Assembly (NCBI GenBank): GCA_949316235.1
Contig: OX438758.1
Location: forward strand, 7,473,731-7,537,730
From: Oegoconia quadripuncta
Taxonomy: Eukaryota > Arthropoda > Insecta > Lepidoptera > Autostichidae
Reading direction: 5' to 3'
DNA length: 64,000 nucleotides
A model generated the notes under the pieces. It made no database searches and was not told where the DNA came from. It worked only from the letters and a program-made list of their open reading frames with translations. Positions 55,239 to 64,000 of this stretch are shown here, piece by piece. Position 1 is the stretch's first letter, and each line of letters starts with the position of its first letter. Both the position numbers and the translations under genes were made by a program.

Positions 55239-58200
55239 TTACAATACTTTCAAACCAAAATCGCAAATATTGTATTGTATATAAGTTGGAATAAAGAAGG
55301 GAGACTCTGCCAGCATCTGCTCTTGAACTAATGTGGGGAGATCCATGTACACCTCAGTCATACCTTGTGTTACAACGGGATCTGTAAATAAATGTCGAAA
55401 ATGGATAAATTGAATATTAATAATGATTTACTTAATTAGGTATAAAACTTTATTGAGTGAGATACAATTAACGCTTTATTCGATGATAGTTTAAAAAAAA
55501 ACAATTAAACTACCTATGTGAATACCTTCTATGTCACTTACTTAACATGCCCTATTTTTTTTCTTGCGGTAAAAAAACTCATCCGGTATACAGGGCGTCC
55601 CAAAGTTATGGGACATGAAGGGGAAGTACCTTAAATATCGTAGATAGTGAATTTTGCTCAAAGAAGACTTTATGTTATTTTTAAAAGTTAGTAATTCTGC
55701 ATTCATAGATTTTCTAAAAATTATTTGCTTCGGCTGGGAATCGAACCGACTCAAATGTGAAAAAAAAAAACACCCTACTTTTATGATGCCAATCGAAAGA
55801 ATAGCTAAAAAATAATAACTCTGCCTAAGTAACATAGTATTTTAAAAGAAAGGAACAACGTGAAATTAATCATTTTAATCAAATAAAAAACATACATGAA
55901 ACTGCCGTAGTCCATTAAGTAGGTATTTTTTTGTAAATTAATTAATTAAATGCTCAAAATGTGATCCCTCTTGTCTTACGCAAATCGCCAATCTTTTAAT
56001 GAGCCCGCTGCCTGTTGATTTTCTAATCATTTTATGGTGAACACTCGATGTGATATGGCACAATTCTGTTTGCAACTCGCCTACGTTCTCGTATCGCTTT
56101 TTGTATAGCATATCTTTCACGTATCCCCAAAAGAAGAAATCTAATGGTGTGAGGTCCGGGGATCTGGCCGGCCATCTAATCGGTCCATTTGTACCAATCC
56201 ATGTAGGAAAACATTCATTTAGAAAATCTGCTGCTCTCCGACTATTATGAGCCGGAGCTCCATCTTGTTGGAAAATTAAGTTTTCTTGCTCCGCCGCGGA
56301 ATGGTTTCTTATCTTATCCCTTAAAATTTGAAGTATTCCTAAATACTTTTCTGTGTTCAAGGTTCCTTGGTAAAAATGGATTAAGAAAACCCGGTTTTTT
56401 AAAAGTCCGCACCAACAGTTGAGTGAAAAACGCACTTGGTTATTAGTTTCAGTCACTCGTAGGGGATTTTCTTTAGACCAAATACGATTATTGTTGCGGT
56501 TATACATACCGTTATTGCTAAAGTTAGATTCGTCTGTCCAAATAATATTATCCAAAAAATTTGGATCTTCGAGCAATCGTGCCTGGATATCAAGACAGAA
56601 ATTTTTTCTCCTTTCTGTATCGCCCGGAAGTAATTTTTGAACCAATCGTCCTTCAACATAACTCTTAAAACCGTGTTTTTTTAATACACGGTGTATTTTA
56701 CTTTTTGAAACTCCAATTTCATGTTCTCCTTCTCTCACCGATGCTTTCGGAAAAGCCGAAAAGTAAATTAAAATACCAAGTTCTTCGTCGTTGATCGTAT
56801 GGTTTTCTTGCTGTGGTTCTCTTGGGCGTTTATCGAAACGTCCCAGAGTTTTCAAATTGTTCACAAGCCTTTTCAAAACTTTACGAGACGGTATTTGTCT
56901 ATCAGGATATTTTACGCCATACCACCGCAAACTTCTAGAGATATCTTTATCGTTCAAAAAATATGCTTCCATTAGATCAAAACTTACTTGATATGCCATG
57001 TTCGCAATAAATTAACACAATAACACTTGTGTAAGTGAATTGAGACTAAACAGATCAATATCCGAAAAACAAACGCTCGCACATACTGTTCCATTTTCAA
57101 ATTTAAGAACAACATTTAAAAATATCACTTCTTTTTAAAATATCTTAAAAAGTATGCATTCAAACAAACGCTGTCATAAACTGTTCCATTTTCAAATTAT
57201 AAATTATTTATTTTTGTTTTTAATTTGCCTTCTGTCTAGCTTACAGAGGACGTATTGAAATACAAGTTTTATCATTTCATCTACACGTGCACTTATAATA
57301 AGGAAAACTATGTTAGTACCTATTTTATGAAGTGGGTACTTATTTACGAATAATCAATGCTATCTTTGGAATGATAATATCGCTACTTTTCGAACGTCGT
57401 CGGCAATAAATAACTTTCTTGAAATTTGACTCAATCATTTTATGTTGTTCCTTTCTTTTAAAATACTATGTTACTTAGGCAGAGTTATTATTTTTTAGCT
57501 ATTCTTTCGATTGGCATCATAAAAGTAGGGTGTTTTTTTTTTCACATTTAAGTCGGTTCGATTCCCAGCCGAAGCAAGTAATTTTTAGAAAATCTATGAA
57601 TGCAGAATTACTAACTTTTATAAATAACATAAAGTCTTCTTTGAGCAAAATTCACTATCTACAATATTTAAGGTACTTCCCCTTCATGTCCCATAACTTT
57701 GGGACGCCCTGTATATAGATAACTATCTTTTCGTCCACAGCTTCGGCTGTATCAATAACTTTATCGCTGATAAGTTTAATTTGTTTACTCTTCCCTTCAC
57801 TATCCTATGTTTTAATCCTTAAATGTTCTACCTATTATACCAAATTTCATCCAAATCCGTTTCGCCGTGATGAGCAACAAACAAACATCCAAAATTTCGC
57901 AATTATAATTGTAACATTAATATTTATTGGTATAATATTATACATACCTGGGTTGTTCACAATTATAATTGTAACATTAATATTTATTGGTATAATATTA
58001 TACATACCTGGGTTGTTCGCAATTATAATTGTAACATTAATATTTATTGGTATAATATTATACATACCTGGGTTGTTCGCAATTATAATTGTAACATTAA
58101 TATTTATTGGTATAATATTATACATACCTGGGTTGTTCGCAACTTCAGGTCCAAATATTGTCACTGGGGTGGCGTCGTCGACATACGCTGTCACCTCAGC

Positions 58201-61200
58201 CTTGTCCAGCTGTATGTCGTTGATGTTGGGAATTATTGCCGTGAACGATATCGATCCTGTGCAATATAGGTATAGAGTTTAATTTCCGTTAAAGCATCTC
58301 TACACTTCATTGGTGATATTGCTTTGACAAATTGAGAAGTCTACATGTTCTATTGAAAAACTCAGCTCAACTAGATTGCTCAACTAGGACATAGTTTGTG
58401 TTACTGAATATTTTATGATTTATAGCTCAACTATTTTCGCTCAACTTAGTTGATCAGTAGTTCATCTAGTCTTAAAATTAAACATATAACCTACCGCTCA
58501 ACTGCTTTTGAGGCACTGGCCACTTATAATTTATTTTCACTTGTTTCCTCTAGTCTCATTAGGATTGTTGATACTTGTATGGTCAGTGACTGTAGACAAT
58601 CACTATGACATAATATGCTACCTACTTACATCTAGAACGAATATTCTACGTCATTCTCCAATCCCAAGACATGTGTGGTGAATTTAACCATCTGAATCAA
58701 TGAAAGATCCCCCAGACTGATATTTTTCACGATTCATTAGGTATGCTTAGGAGAAGACTTACTCAATTTTCGCAAGCAACATTTATAGTTTTCATAGAAT
58801 GTTGAATAACTCTTAAACTACAGTGGCACGGTTTTTCTATGTCTATGTCAGCACAGTATTTTGACATTGACAACATAGCTGAATTTCACTGTGTGAATTT
58901 TAGCATCATGAAAGTGCTTCGGCGGCTGCCCCCGGCTTCCTTGAGGGTCCTTGGAAGTGAGATGAGGCAAGAGCGATTGCTTCATTACGTTAATATGATA
59001 TTATTATGCCAACTTGATCCATTAAGTATAAAAATTATAAAATGTAATATTGATATTTACTGTATGTCAATTCTGCGTAACCCACGGCCGTTATAGGCTC
59101 TCTGCTATTCCTGTAAAAGCTCCAGTACGTATTAGGCGAAAGGATCCTTATTGGTCTGACTTGGATGGTAAAGACGATTTTATTTGAAGCTTTGTTAATA
59201 CTGCAAACAGAAAAAAAGTATATGAAAAAGTTCTTCGAAATGTAAGCGGGTAGCGGGAGAGGAACAGACACTAAGGCCCGTATTAATAAACCATTCTCAA
59301 GATTGAGAACAGTGTTGTGACTGGTCTCAAGTAAACGTGTTGATTAATAAACCTAACTTGAGACCTGAAACGCGCGGCCTACTCAAGCAGTACTCACTTG
59401 AGAGTTTCACGTATTAATAAACGGAACTCAAGACTATCATTCATTCGCCGCTGAGGTGAATACTTGAAAAGCGCCCTCAGCTGAGTAGACCTCAAGATTG
59501 GTTTATAAATTAGCACGGACCTTGAGATAGCGTCAACTTCTTAAGACGCATCTCGGGTGATACAGCCTCAAGACTTGTATTGAGATTGGTTTATTATTAC
59601 GGGCCTAAATGACTGTATACACTTCTTTCAATCCTTTTGGTCGAACAGCAACAAAAAAAAAGTCCCGAGCATATACAAGGACAAGGCTATTTATACATCC
59701 TGATGACATTTAGCAATGTATATAGTTGGTTAACCGATTAGATCGCAATGATATAAAATAACAGTACATTAATAGCGTTATAAAAATATAATTCAATCAT
59801 TAATCATAAATATGAATTGAATCTTCATAAGAATAAATCAATGATTTACACAGGAACAAATCGAACGGACTACAAATTGGTAATCAATATCTTAATTACT
59901 ATAAATTGAAAATTTTGAAAACCCTCGAGAAAACAAGCGATTAGAACAAAACGGCTGATTTTGGTAATATATATCTGAGAACAAACGCTAGAAACTCCAA
60001 ATCGGTTTACCCGTTTAAGAGCTACGGTGCCACAGACAGACACACACTGCACAGCGATCAAACTTAAAACACCCTTCTTTTTGCGTCGGAGGTTAATAAA
60101 ACAATGGTTATTGACAAAACAAAGGAACCTATTGATATAATTCATTATGGCATGGGATGCTAATATAACTTCAACTGTAACAGAATCGTTATTGGCAATT
60201 AAAGAATATTAAAATATTACATGTTCTTATACACTATAGGCTAACCTTGCCACCAATCAAACATGTATAAAATGATATTAAAACCAATGGTGAAAGCAGA
60301 CGTAACCATAACTGACAATTTATAATGAAGCCTTGTCTAACATTACCTACTGTCTGACAGCAGACTTAAGTAGATGGTATTAGCAATCACTGTAGCAACC
60401 AAAATCATAATGTCCATGTCATTCAAATAATTAATAAATAAACAAATAATAATATAAATAAATAAATATTTCGGACACTTACATTAATCATCTAGTCCCA
60501 AACTAAGCAAAGCTTGTACTGTGGATACTAGATAACGGATAAACATACATAAATATTTATATAAACATCCATGACTAGGGAATAACTGTTCGTATTCATC
60601 ATACAAACATTGACCCCTCGCGGGATTCGAACCCGCAACCGTTGGTTTCGCTGACAGGGTCACTATCCACTACACCAATCGGTCGTCAAACCATATACGT
60701 TGCTGCTCCTACGTTAATCTTCATGCTAAGATCTAATAGACTATTGCTTTATTCGTAAATACTTACTAAAACTCTTCAACTCTCGTATTATTCATCCCAT
60801 ATATCAATAAATTGCTAGGCGATACAGTTGCGTTTATTTGTGGCAGATACACTTTGTTTTGACTTCTAAATAAAGGATCAGGTATCGGACCATTCCTGAT
60901 CCTGCATGAGGAATGTTTGGCAAAGAACTGGCGGATGCAGTTCAGATCGTAGACGAAGCAGGGGCGCTCAATAACAGCGTCATCGTCTGAAAATTGTGTG
61001 CTTGTTAGTACGAAAAGCTTTGGTTGACTTGAATGAAACATTACTTAGGTACTTCGAACTGATTAGAATTGAGGGAACAGTGTGGGATTAATATAATCGA
61101 AATAATAAAACAAGTGACTTCAGTGGTTTGTTCTTCATGCATCATCAAATACCCATTGGCTGACATCAGCTTCTTAACTTTTTTTTTATGCACAACGGGT

Positions 61201-61659
61201 TGGTACTTGACCTCAATCACACCTGATGTTAAGAGAAGATGAGGTCGAAGGTGGAAGCGTACTGACCCGAAAACCCCAACACATTTGGGGGACTGGCTAT
61301 CTTATCTATGACAACCGGAACACAACAATGATATTAACATTGCTGCTTGGCGGGAGATTTATATAAGATGGTGGTAGCTAGCCAGGTAGATTAATTATGT
61401 GTAAAGACCTAGTTATTTTGTAAAGGGCCTATTACACCATTCTAAATTCAGAGACTAATTATGGTCTCCGAATTTAGGATGGTGTAATCGAACATCTCAA
61501 TTGTACATTTGCAGAGATTTCAAAGTAATAATATAGATACCAACCTGGGTTACCGACATATTCGTACCGTCTTATCTTGTTTCCATTATCCTTTGAATAT
61601 ACAGCCTCTGCCACAGATAAACATCCAACGACCAACACAAATAAGCAGACGTCCTTCAT
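55239..61659 (-). CDS. Fibrohexamerin/P25-like secreted protein, gene F (5 exons, repeated splice donors)
   Basis: Exons: 61545-61659, 60767-60986, 59061-59200, 58128-58256, 55239-55381, all GT-AG; 747 nt, 248 residues. Signal peptide MKDVCLFVLVVGCLSVAEA. Cys at 48, 55 and 66 in exon 2 (RPC-x4-D-x2-CI, then SSC) and Cys241 in CDFGLKVL; sequons at N90 and N104. Directly below exon 4, a 60-bp unit containing the exon end and its donor is present four times (57901-58140). The unit is in frame and stop-free, so use of a distal donor would add 20, 40 or 60 residues before exon 5. Intron 4 also holds transposon copy 2. Family role as for the others: a secreted silk-type glycoprotein by pattern. Confidence 0.8.
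55591..57711 (-). mobile_element. Tc1/mariner-superfamily transposon with long TIRs, copy 2
   Basis: 2,121 bp, flanked by TA, same ends as copy 1 and same orientation. It differs by one extra A in the left A-run, C instead of A at 55913, and T instead of A at 57621. It is inserted in intron 4 of gene F, in the same direction as the gene. Confidence 0.92.
55938..56999 (-). CDS. DDE transposase of copy 2 (spacing 40)
   Basis: 353 residues, same sequence as the transposase at 17673-18734 by reading: HTH-like N-terminal part, then D156, D246 and D287 with 40 residues between the last two. No stop or frameshift. Being sense-oriented inside an intron of gene F, it could be read through with the host transcript. 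Confidence 0.88.
   Translation of the reverse strand: MAYQVSFDLMEAYFLNDKDISRSLRWYGVKYPDRQIPSRKVLKRLVNNLKTLGRFDKRPREPQQENHTINDEELGILIYFSAFPKASVREGEHEIGVSKSKIHRVLKKHGFKSYVEGRLVQKLLPGDTERRKNFCLDIQARLLEDPNFLDNIIWTDESNFSNNGMYNRNNNRIWSKENPLRVTETNNQVRFSLNCWCGLLKNRVFLIHFYQGTLNTEKYLGILQILRDKIRNHSAAEQENLIFQQDGAPAHNSRRAADFLNECFPTWIGTNGPIRWPARSPDLTPLDFFFWGYVKDMLYKKRYENVGELQTELCHITSSVHHKMIRKSTGSGLIKRLAICVRQEGSHFEHLIN
57718..57905 (-). mobile_element. Helitron-like fragment adjoining the 60-bp repeat
   Basis: Inverted 3' terminus (CTATCTTTTCGTCCACAGC), the aaatttcatccaaatccgt block, then gcaacaaacaaacatccaaa and TTTCGCAATTATAATT, where the 60-bp repeat begins. Confidence 0.55.
57901..58140. repeat. Four 60-bp tandem units duplicating the exon 4 splice donor of gene F
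   Basis: Units 57901-57960, 57961-58020, 58021-58080 and 58081-58140 differ by a single base (A at 57959). Each ends with the last bases of exon 4 (minus: GCGAACAACCCAG) plus the donor GTATGT, at plus positions 57942-57947, 58002-58007, 58062-58067 and 58122-58127. Confidence 0.95.
58260..59055. other. Intron 3 of gene F, no element recognised
   Basis: Contains several copies of GCTCAACTA-like words near 58360-58500, otherwise unremarkable. Confidence 0.35.
59275..59605. mobile_element. Harbinger-like MITE, copy 2
   Basis: 331 bp, ends GGCCCGTATTAATAAACC and inverse, flanked on both sides by TAA, a clean 3-bp target duplication. Opposite orientation to copy 1 at 14448-14779. It lies in intron 2 of gene F. 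Confidence 0.75.
59610..60455. other. Intron 2 of gene F, nothing recognised
   Basis: AT-rich, no domain-bearing frame and no repeat that I can name. Confidence 0.35.
60462..60688 (-). mobile_element. Variant SINE-B in intron 2 of gene F
   Basis: Tail block and attcatcatacaaacat body; head with GGTTCGAATCCCGC (minus) near 60620-60635. It has an extra stretch between boxes B and A compared with other SINE-B copies, which resembles a tRNA with a longer variable region. Confidence 0.6.
61178..61388 (-). mobile_element. SINE-A, headless, in intron 1 of gene F
   Basis: T-rich start, tail and body blocks up to gtggtagctagccaggtaga; tRNA-like head absent. Confidence 0.65.
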
Positions 61660-61723
61660 TTTACATTGATTTCTGACAAATGTGATCGACACTGAATAAA
61701 TTGGCTTTAAATGGAAGAAACCA

Positions 61724-61735
61724 ATCGCGTGATAA
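61724..61735. promoter_or_regulatory. ATCGCGTGATAA motif upstream of gene F
   Basis: 65-76 bp above the ATG; TTTAAAGCC (minus) lies between motif and gene. Confidence 0.6.
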
Positions 61736-61739
61736 TTTA

Positions 61740-62538
61740 ACATTCAAGATTCATTTGATGTTGCTTTGACTCATCGATCACGCAGGCATGTGCTCAAGTT
61801 AGGATCAGTATCACTCATATTAGGTAAGGTATTAGGTAGGTGAAATAGAATTTATCGGCATAGGTAGTTTAATTATATTTTCCCAAACGGTAAAAAAATG
61901 TCATCCGGTACATTAGGTATAGGTATCACATAGTGGAAATATGGAAAATAGTGTTCTGAAAACTAAGAAGTCCTCGATACTATCATAAAGTCTTAAGGAA
62001 ACAAAGCAAATGCATTAAAATCTTAGAAACTGCTGAATAGATTTCCAACAAACATAGCTATGAACCATCTCGCAAATATCAGTTTTCGAACTGAAAAACT
62101 TGCTTTATAATTTGCTTGGCTTCTCGAGTGCAGGTCATAGCGAATTTTTTTTATATATTCAACAGAATAACTTTTTAAAAACGTTTAAAAAGTAATCTTA
62201 ATTTGTACAATTATGGCGCCGCTTATTGCGTCAATTAATAAACTCTCTTAAAGAGTGAAGTCATAATAGTTTCCTTTTTCTTATCTAAGAATATATTAGA
62301 TTTGATAACGGAGAAACTAGTAACTAATTAGGAATAGGTTAAGCAGAGATGGTATTATGACATGAAGGCTAAATATGTGACAAATAGCAGTTCGGGGAAT
62401 CCGAGGTTGCTGAACCCGTGTCCTCATAATCTGTAAATCTAAATTACCGGCCAAGCAATTGATATGAGTACTTCCTGGATAAAAGACCTCAGTTAATTCA
62501 TCACATCACTGAGTCTTCAATGCATGTACTACTCTGTG
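61740..62538. other. Spacer, GGCGCC repeat fragment only
   Basis: 62085-62255 carries interior blocks of the GGCGCC family (cttctcgagtgcaggtcat, ttatggcgcc). No gene recognised. Confidence 0.4.
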
Positions 62539-62540
62539 TA

Positions 62541-63827
62541 AAAAGTATCGGGAATATGTCAATAAAAAGACCCGCGTAAAAGAGGTCGTTCTAATTTTTT
62601 TACTGCATGTTGGTAGCACTGTACTGATTTAGCGCGCAAAATTTGAGCGGGATCTGTCATTTAATTTGTTTTAAACTACACTTTTTGTTGGTCATAGTTT
62701 TGAGTCCTCGGCGATTTTTACAATGGAAAATATTGTTGAACAAAGAGTGTGCCTTAAATTTTGTGTTTCAAATGATATTTCATGTGGTGAATCACTAAAA
62801 ATGTTGCGAAATACCTACGGCGAATCGTGTATATCGAAAACAAGGGCTTATGAATGGTATAAGGCTTTTAAAGAAGGCCGAGAAGTAGTAGTAGACTTGC
62901 CTCGTTCTGGTAGACCTTCAACCGCTACGACCAAAGAAAACATCGACAGAATCAAGAAGCTAGTGCTCGAAAATCGACGTATGAGTCTGAGAGAGTTGGC
63001 TAGTGAGGTGAACATATCTTTTAAGTCCGTCCACAACATTCTCATTGACATTTTAGGCATGAAACGCGTCGCCGCTCGACTAGTTCCAAAAGAGCTCAAT
63101 TTTGTTCAAAAAGCGCAGCGAAAGCATGTCGCTGAAGACATGGTTTCCCGAGCTTCTACGGATCCGACCTTTATGAAACGTATAATAACTGGCGACGAGA
63201 CATGGGTTTATGAGTACGACATGCAAACAAGCCAACAGTCTTCAGAATGGCGTCTCGAAAACGAGCCGAAACCCAAAAAACCGCGGCAAAGTCGCTCCAA
63301 AATCAAGGTGATGCTGACAGTTTTTTTTGACTACCGTGGTGTGGTTCACTCCGAATTCCTTCCAGAGGGAGAAACAGTGAATAAAGAATATTATTTAGGC
63401 GTCATGAAGCGTTTGCGTGAGAGTATCCGCCGAAAACGTCCAGATTTGTGGCAACACAACTCATGGATGCTGCACCATGATAATGCACCATCACACACAG
63501 CCATTATAGTGAAAGAGTTTTTAGCGAAAAATTCAACAAAAGTTCTCGACCAAGCACCTGATATGGCTCCGTCTGACTTTTTTTTATTTCCCAAGTTAAA
63601 ATTACCACTTCGAGGAAAACGTTTTGAGTCGATAGAAGCCATAAAAGAAAATTCGCTGAATGAGCTAAAGGCCATACCGCAAATAGCCTATGAAAAATGT
63701 ATGGAAGACTGGGTGAAGCGGTGGAGATGTTGTATTGCAAGCGGTGGGGCCTACTTTGAAGGCGATAAAATAAATTTAGATGAATAATTTGTATTTTTTG
63801 TTTTATTGACAAATTCCCGATACTTAG
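62541..63827 (+). mobile_element. mariner element
   Basis: 1,287 bp between TA dinucleotides (62539-62540 and 63828-63829). The ends form an inverted repeat of about 27 bp with core AGTATCGGGAAT and tgtcaataaaa; the left end differs from the right at three positions, including the outermost two. One transposase gene. Confidence 0.9.
62723..63787 (+). CDS. mariner transposase with shortened DD31D spacing
   Basis: 354 residues without stops. N-terminal helix-turn-helix region (SRASTDPTF precedes the catalytic part; DLPRSGRPS linker near 59-67). Catalytic residues: D158 in TGDETWVY, D253 in HHDNAPSHT, D285 in MAPSDFFLFP. Mariner transposases have 34 residues between the last two acids; here there are 31, because three residues just before PD-x-AP in the usual YSPDLAP motif are missing, consistent with a 9-bp in-frame deletion. 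The protein would be made but is probably catalytically impaired. RLVPKEL stands where WVPHEL-type motifs occur. Confidence 0.88.
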   Translation: MENIVEQRVCLKFCVSNDISCGESLKMLRNTYGESCISKTRAYEWYKAFKEGREVVVDLPRSGRPSTATTKENIDRIKKLVLENRRMSLRELASEVNISFKSVHNILIDILGMKRVAARLVPKELNFVQKAQRKHVAEDMVSRASTDPTFMKRIITGDETWVYEYDMQTSQQSSEWRLENEPKPKKPRQSRSKIKVMLTVFFDYRGVVHSEFLPEGETVNKEYYLGVMKRLRESIRRKRPDLWQHNSWMLHHDNAPSHTAIIVKEFLAKNSTKVLDQAPDMAPSDFFLFPKLKLPLRGKRFESIEAIKENSLNELKAIPQIAYEKCMEDWVKRWRCCIASGGAYFEGDKINLDE

Positions 63828-63829
63828 TA

Positions 63830-64000
63830 CACTGAATGTATACCTATATTGTCCTATATATATGAGCGGTACGCCATAATATTCTATATATTATGTCAGG
63901 ATATAACACTCGCAAGGCAATCACTTTGTGGGGTGGGGCGTGTATGGATGTTGATGATACGCTGAAAAGGACAATCAAACATTATATTTTAACGAACCAA
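63830..64000. other. Window end, no feature recognised
   Basis: AT-rich flank of the mariner element. Confidence 0.35.

Noticed and set aside
57901..58140. CRISPR-like array
   Set aside because: Direct 60-bp units without spacers in a eukaryotic intron; a plain tandem duplication.
55239..61659. Takeout/juvenile-hormone-binding protein family for genes A-F
   Set aside because: Size and N-terminal Cys pair are compatible, but the RPC-x4-D-x2-CI pattern with a third Cys and the CDFG terminus fit fibrohexamerin/P25 better. Kept as an alternative.
62848..63812. Minus-strand frames opposite the mariner transposase
   Set aside because: Antisense shadows without recognisable domains.

Overview
The window is nuclear DNA of a moth or butterfly (Lepidoptera). 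The evidence is AT-rich sequence, dense short tRNA-derived SINEs with pol III boxes, Helitron, mariner and Tc1-like elements, and a family of intron-containing secreted-protein genes that I recognise as fibrohexamerin/P25-like (silk-gland glycoprotein family, Fibroin_P25). The family call rests on pattern recognition (RPC-x4-D-x2-CI near the N terminus, a CDFG ending, about 250 residues) and is not a database result.

The host content is a tandem array of six paralogous genes, all on the minus strand, called A to F here. A 7949-17209, B 23130-27279, C 31627-36199, D 38420-48311, E 50150-54150, F 55239-61659. Each has five coding exons with canonical GT-AG introns and the same phases. Exons 3, 4 and 5 are exactly 140, 129 and 143 nt in all six, and every gene assembles into one open frame (277, 319, 248, 250, 250 and 248 residues). 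Exon 1 carries a signal peptide, exon 2 the three N-terminal cysteines, and exon 5 the final cysteine in CDFG. A and B form one clade with an asparagine-rich low-complexity insert after the signal peptide. C to F form a second clade without it. All six have a GCGTG-core motif about 60-75 bp upstream of the ATG, extended to ATCGCGTGATAA in C-F, which suggests co-regulation.

Mobile DNA fills the introns and spacers. There are two almost identical 2.12 kb Tc1/mariner-superfamily elements with about 270 bp inverted repeats, one 118 bp upstream of gene A and one in the last intron of F. A 4.97 kb Helitron-like element lies in intron 2 of D; it keeps a Pif1-type helicase but has tandem repeats where a Rep domain would be. 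A mariner with a shortened catalytic spacing lies upstream of F. There are also three SINE families, Harbinger-like MITEs, a 123 bp perfect fold-back, LINE relics and a 79 bp minisatellite.

Region by region: 1-7.9 kb holds only repeats and relics; 7.9-17.2 kb gene A; 17.3-19.4 kb transposon copy 1; 19.4-23.1 kb Helitron-like and SINE fragments; 23.1-27.3 kb gene B; 27.6-31.5 kb repeats, LINE relics and the fold-back; 31.6-36.2 kb gene C; 38.4-48.3 kb gene D with the Helitron; 50.1-54.2 kb gene E; 55.2-61.7 kb gene F with transposon copy 2 and a 4 x 60 bp repeat that multiplies a splice donor; 62.5-63.8 kb mariner. If the family call is right, the array encodes secreted silk-gland glycoproteins, two of them with unusual Asn-rich arms.
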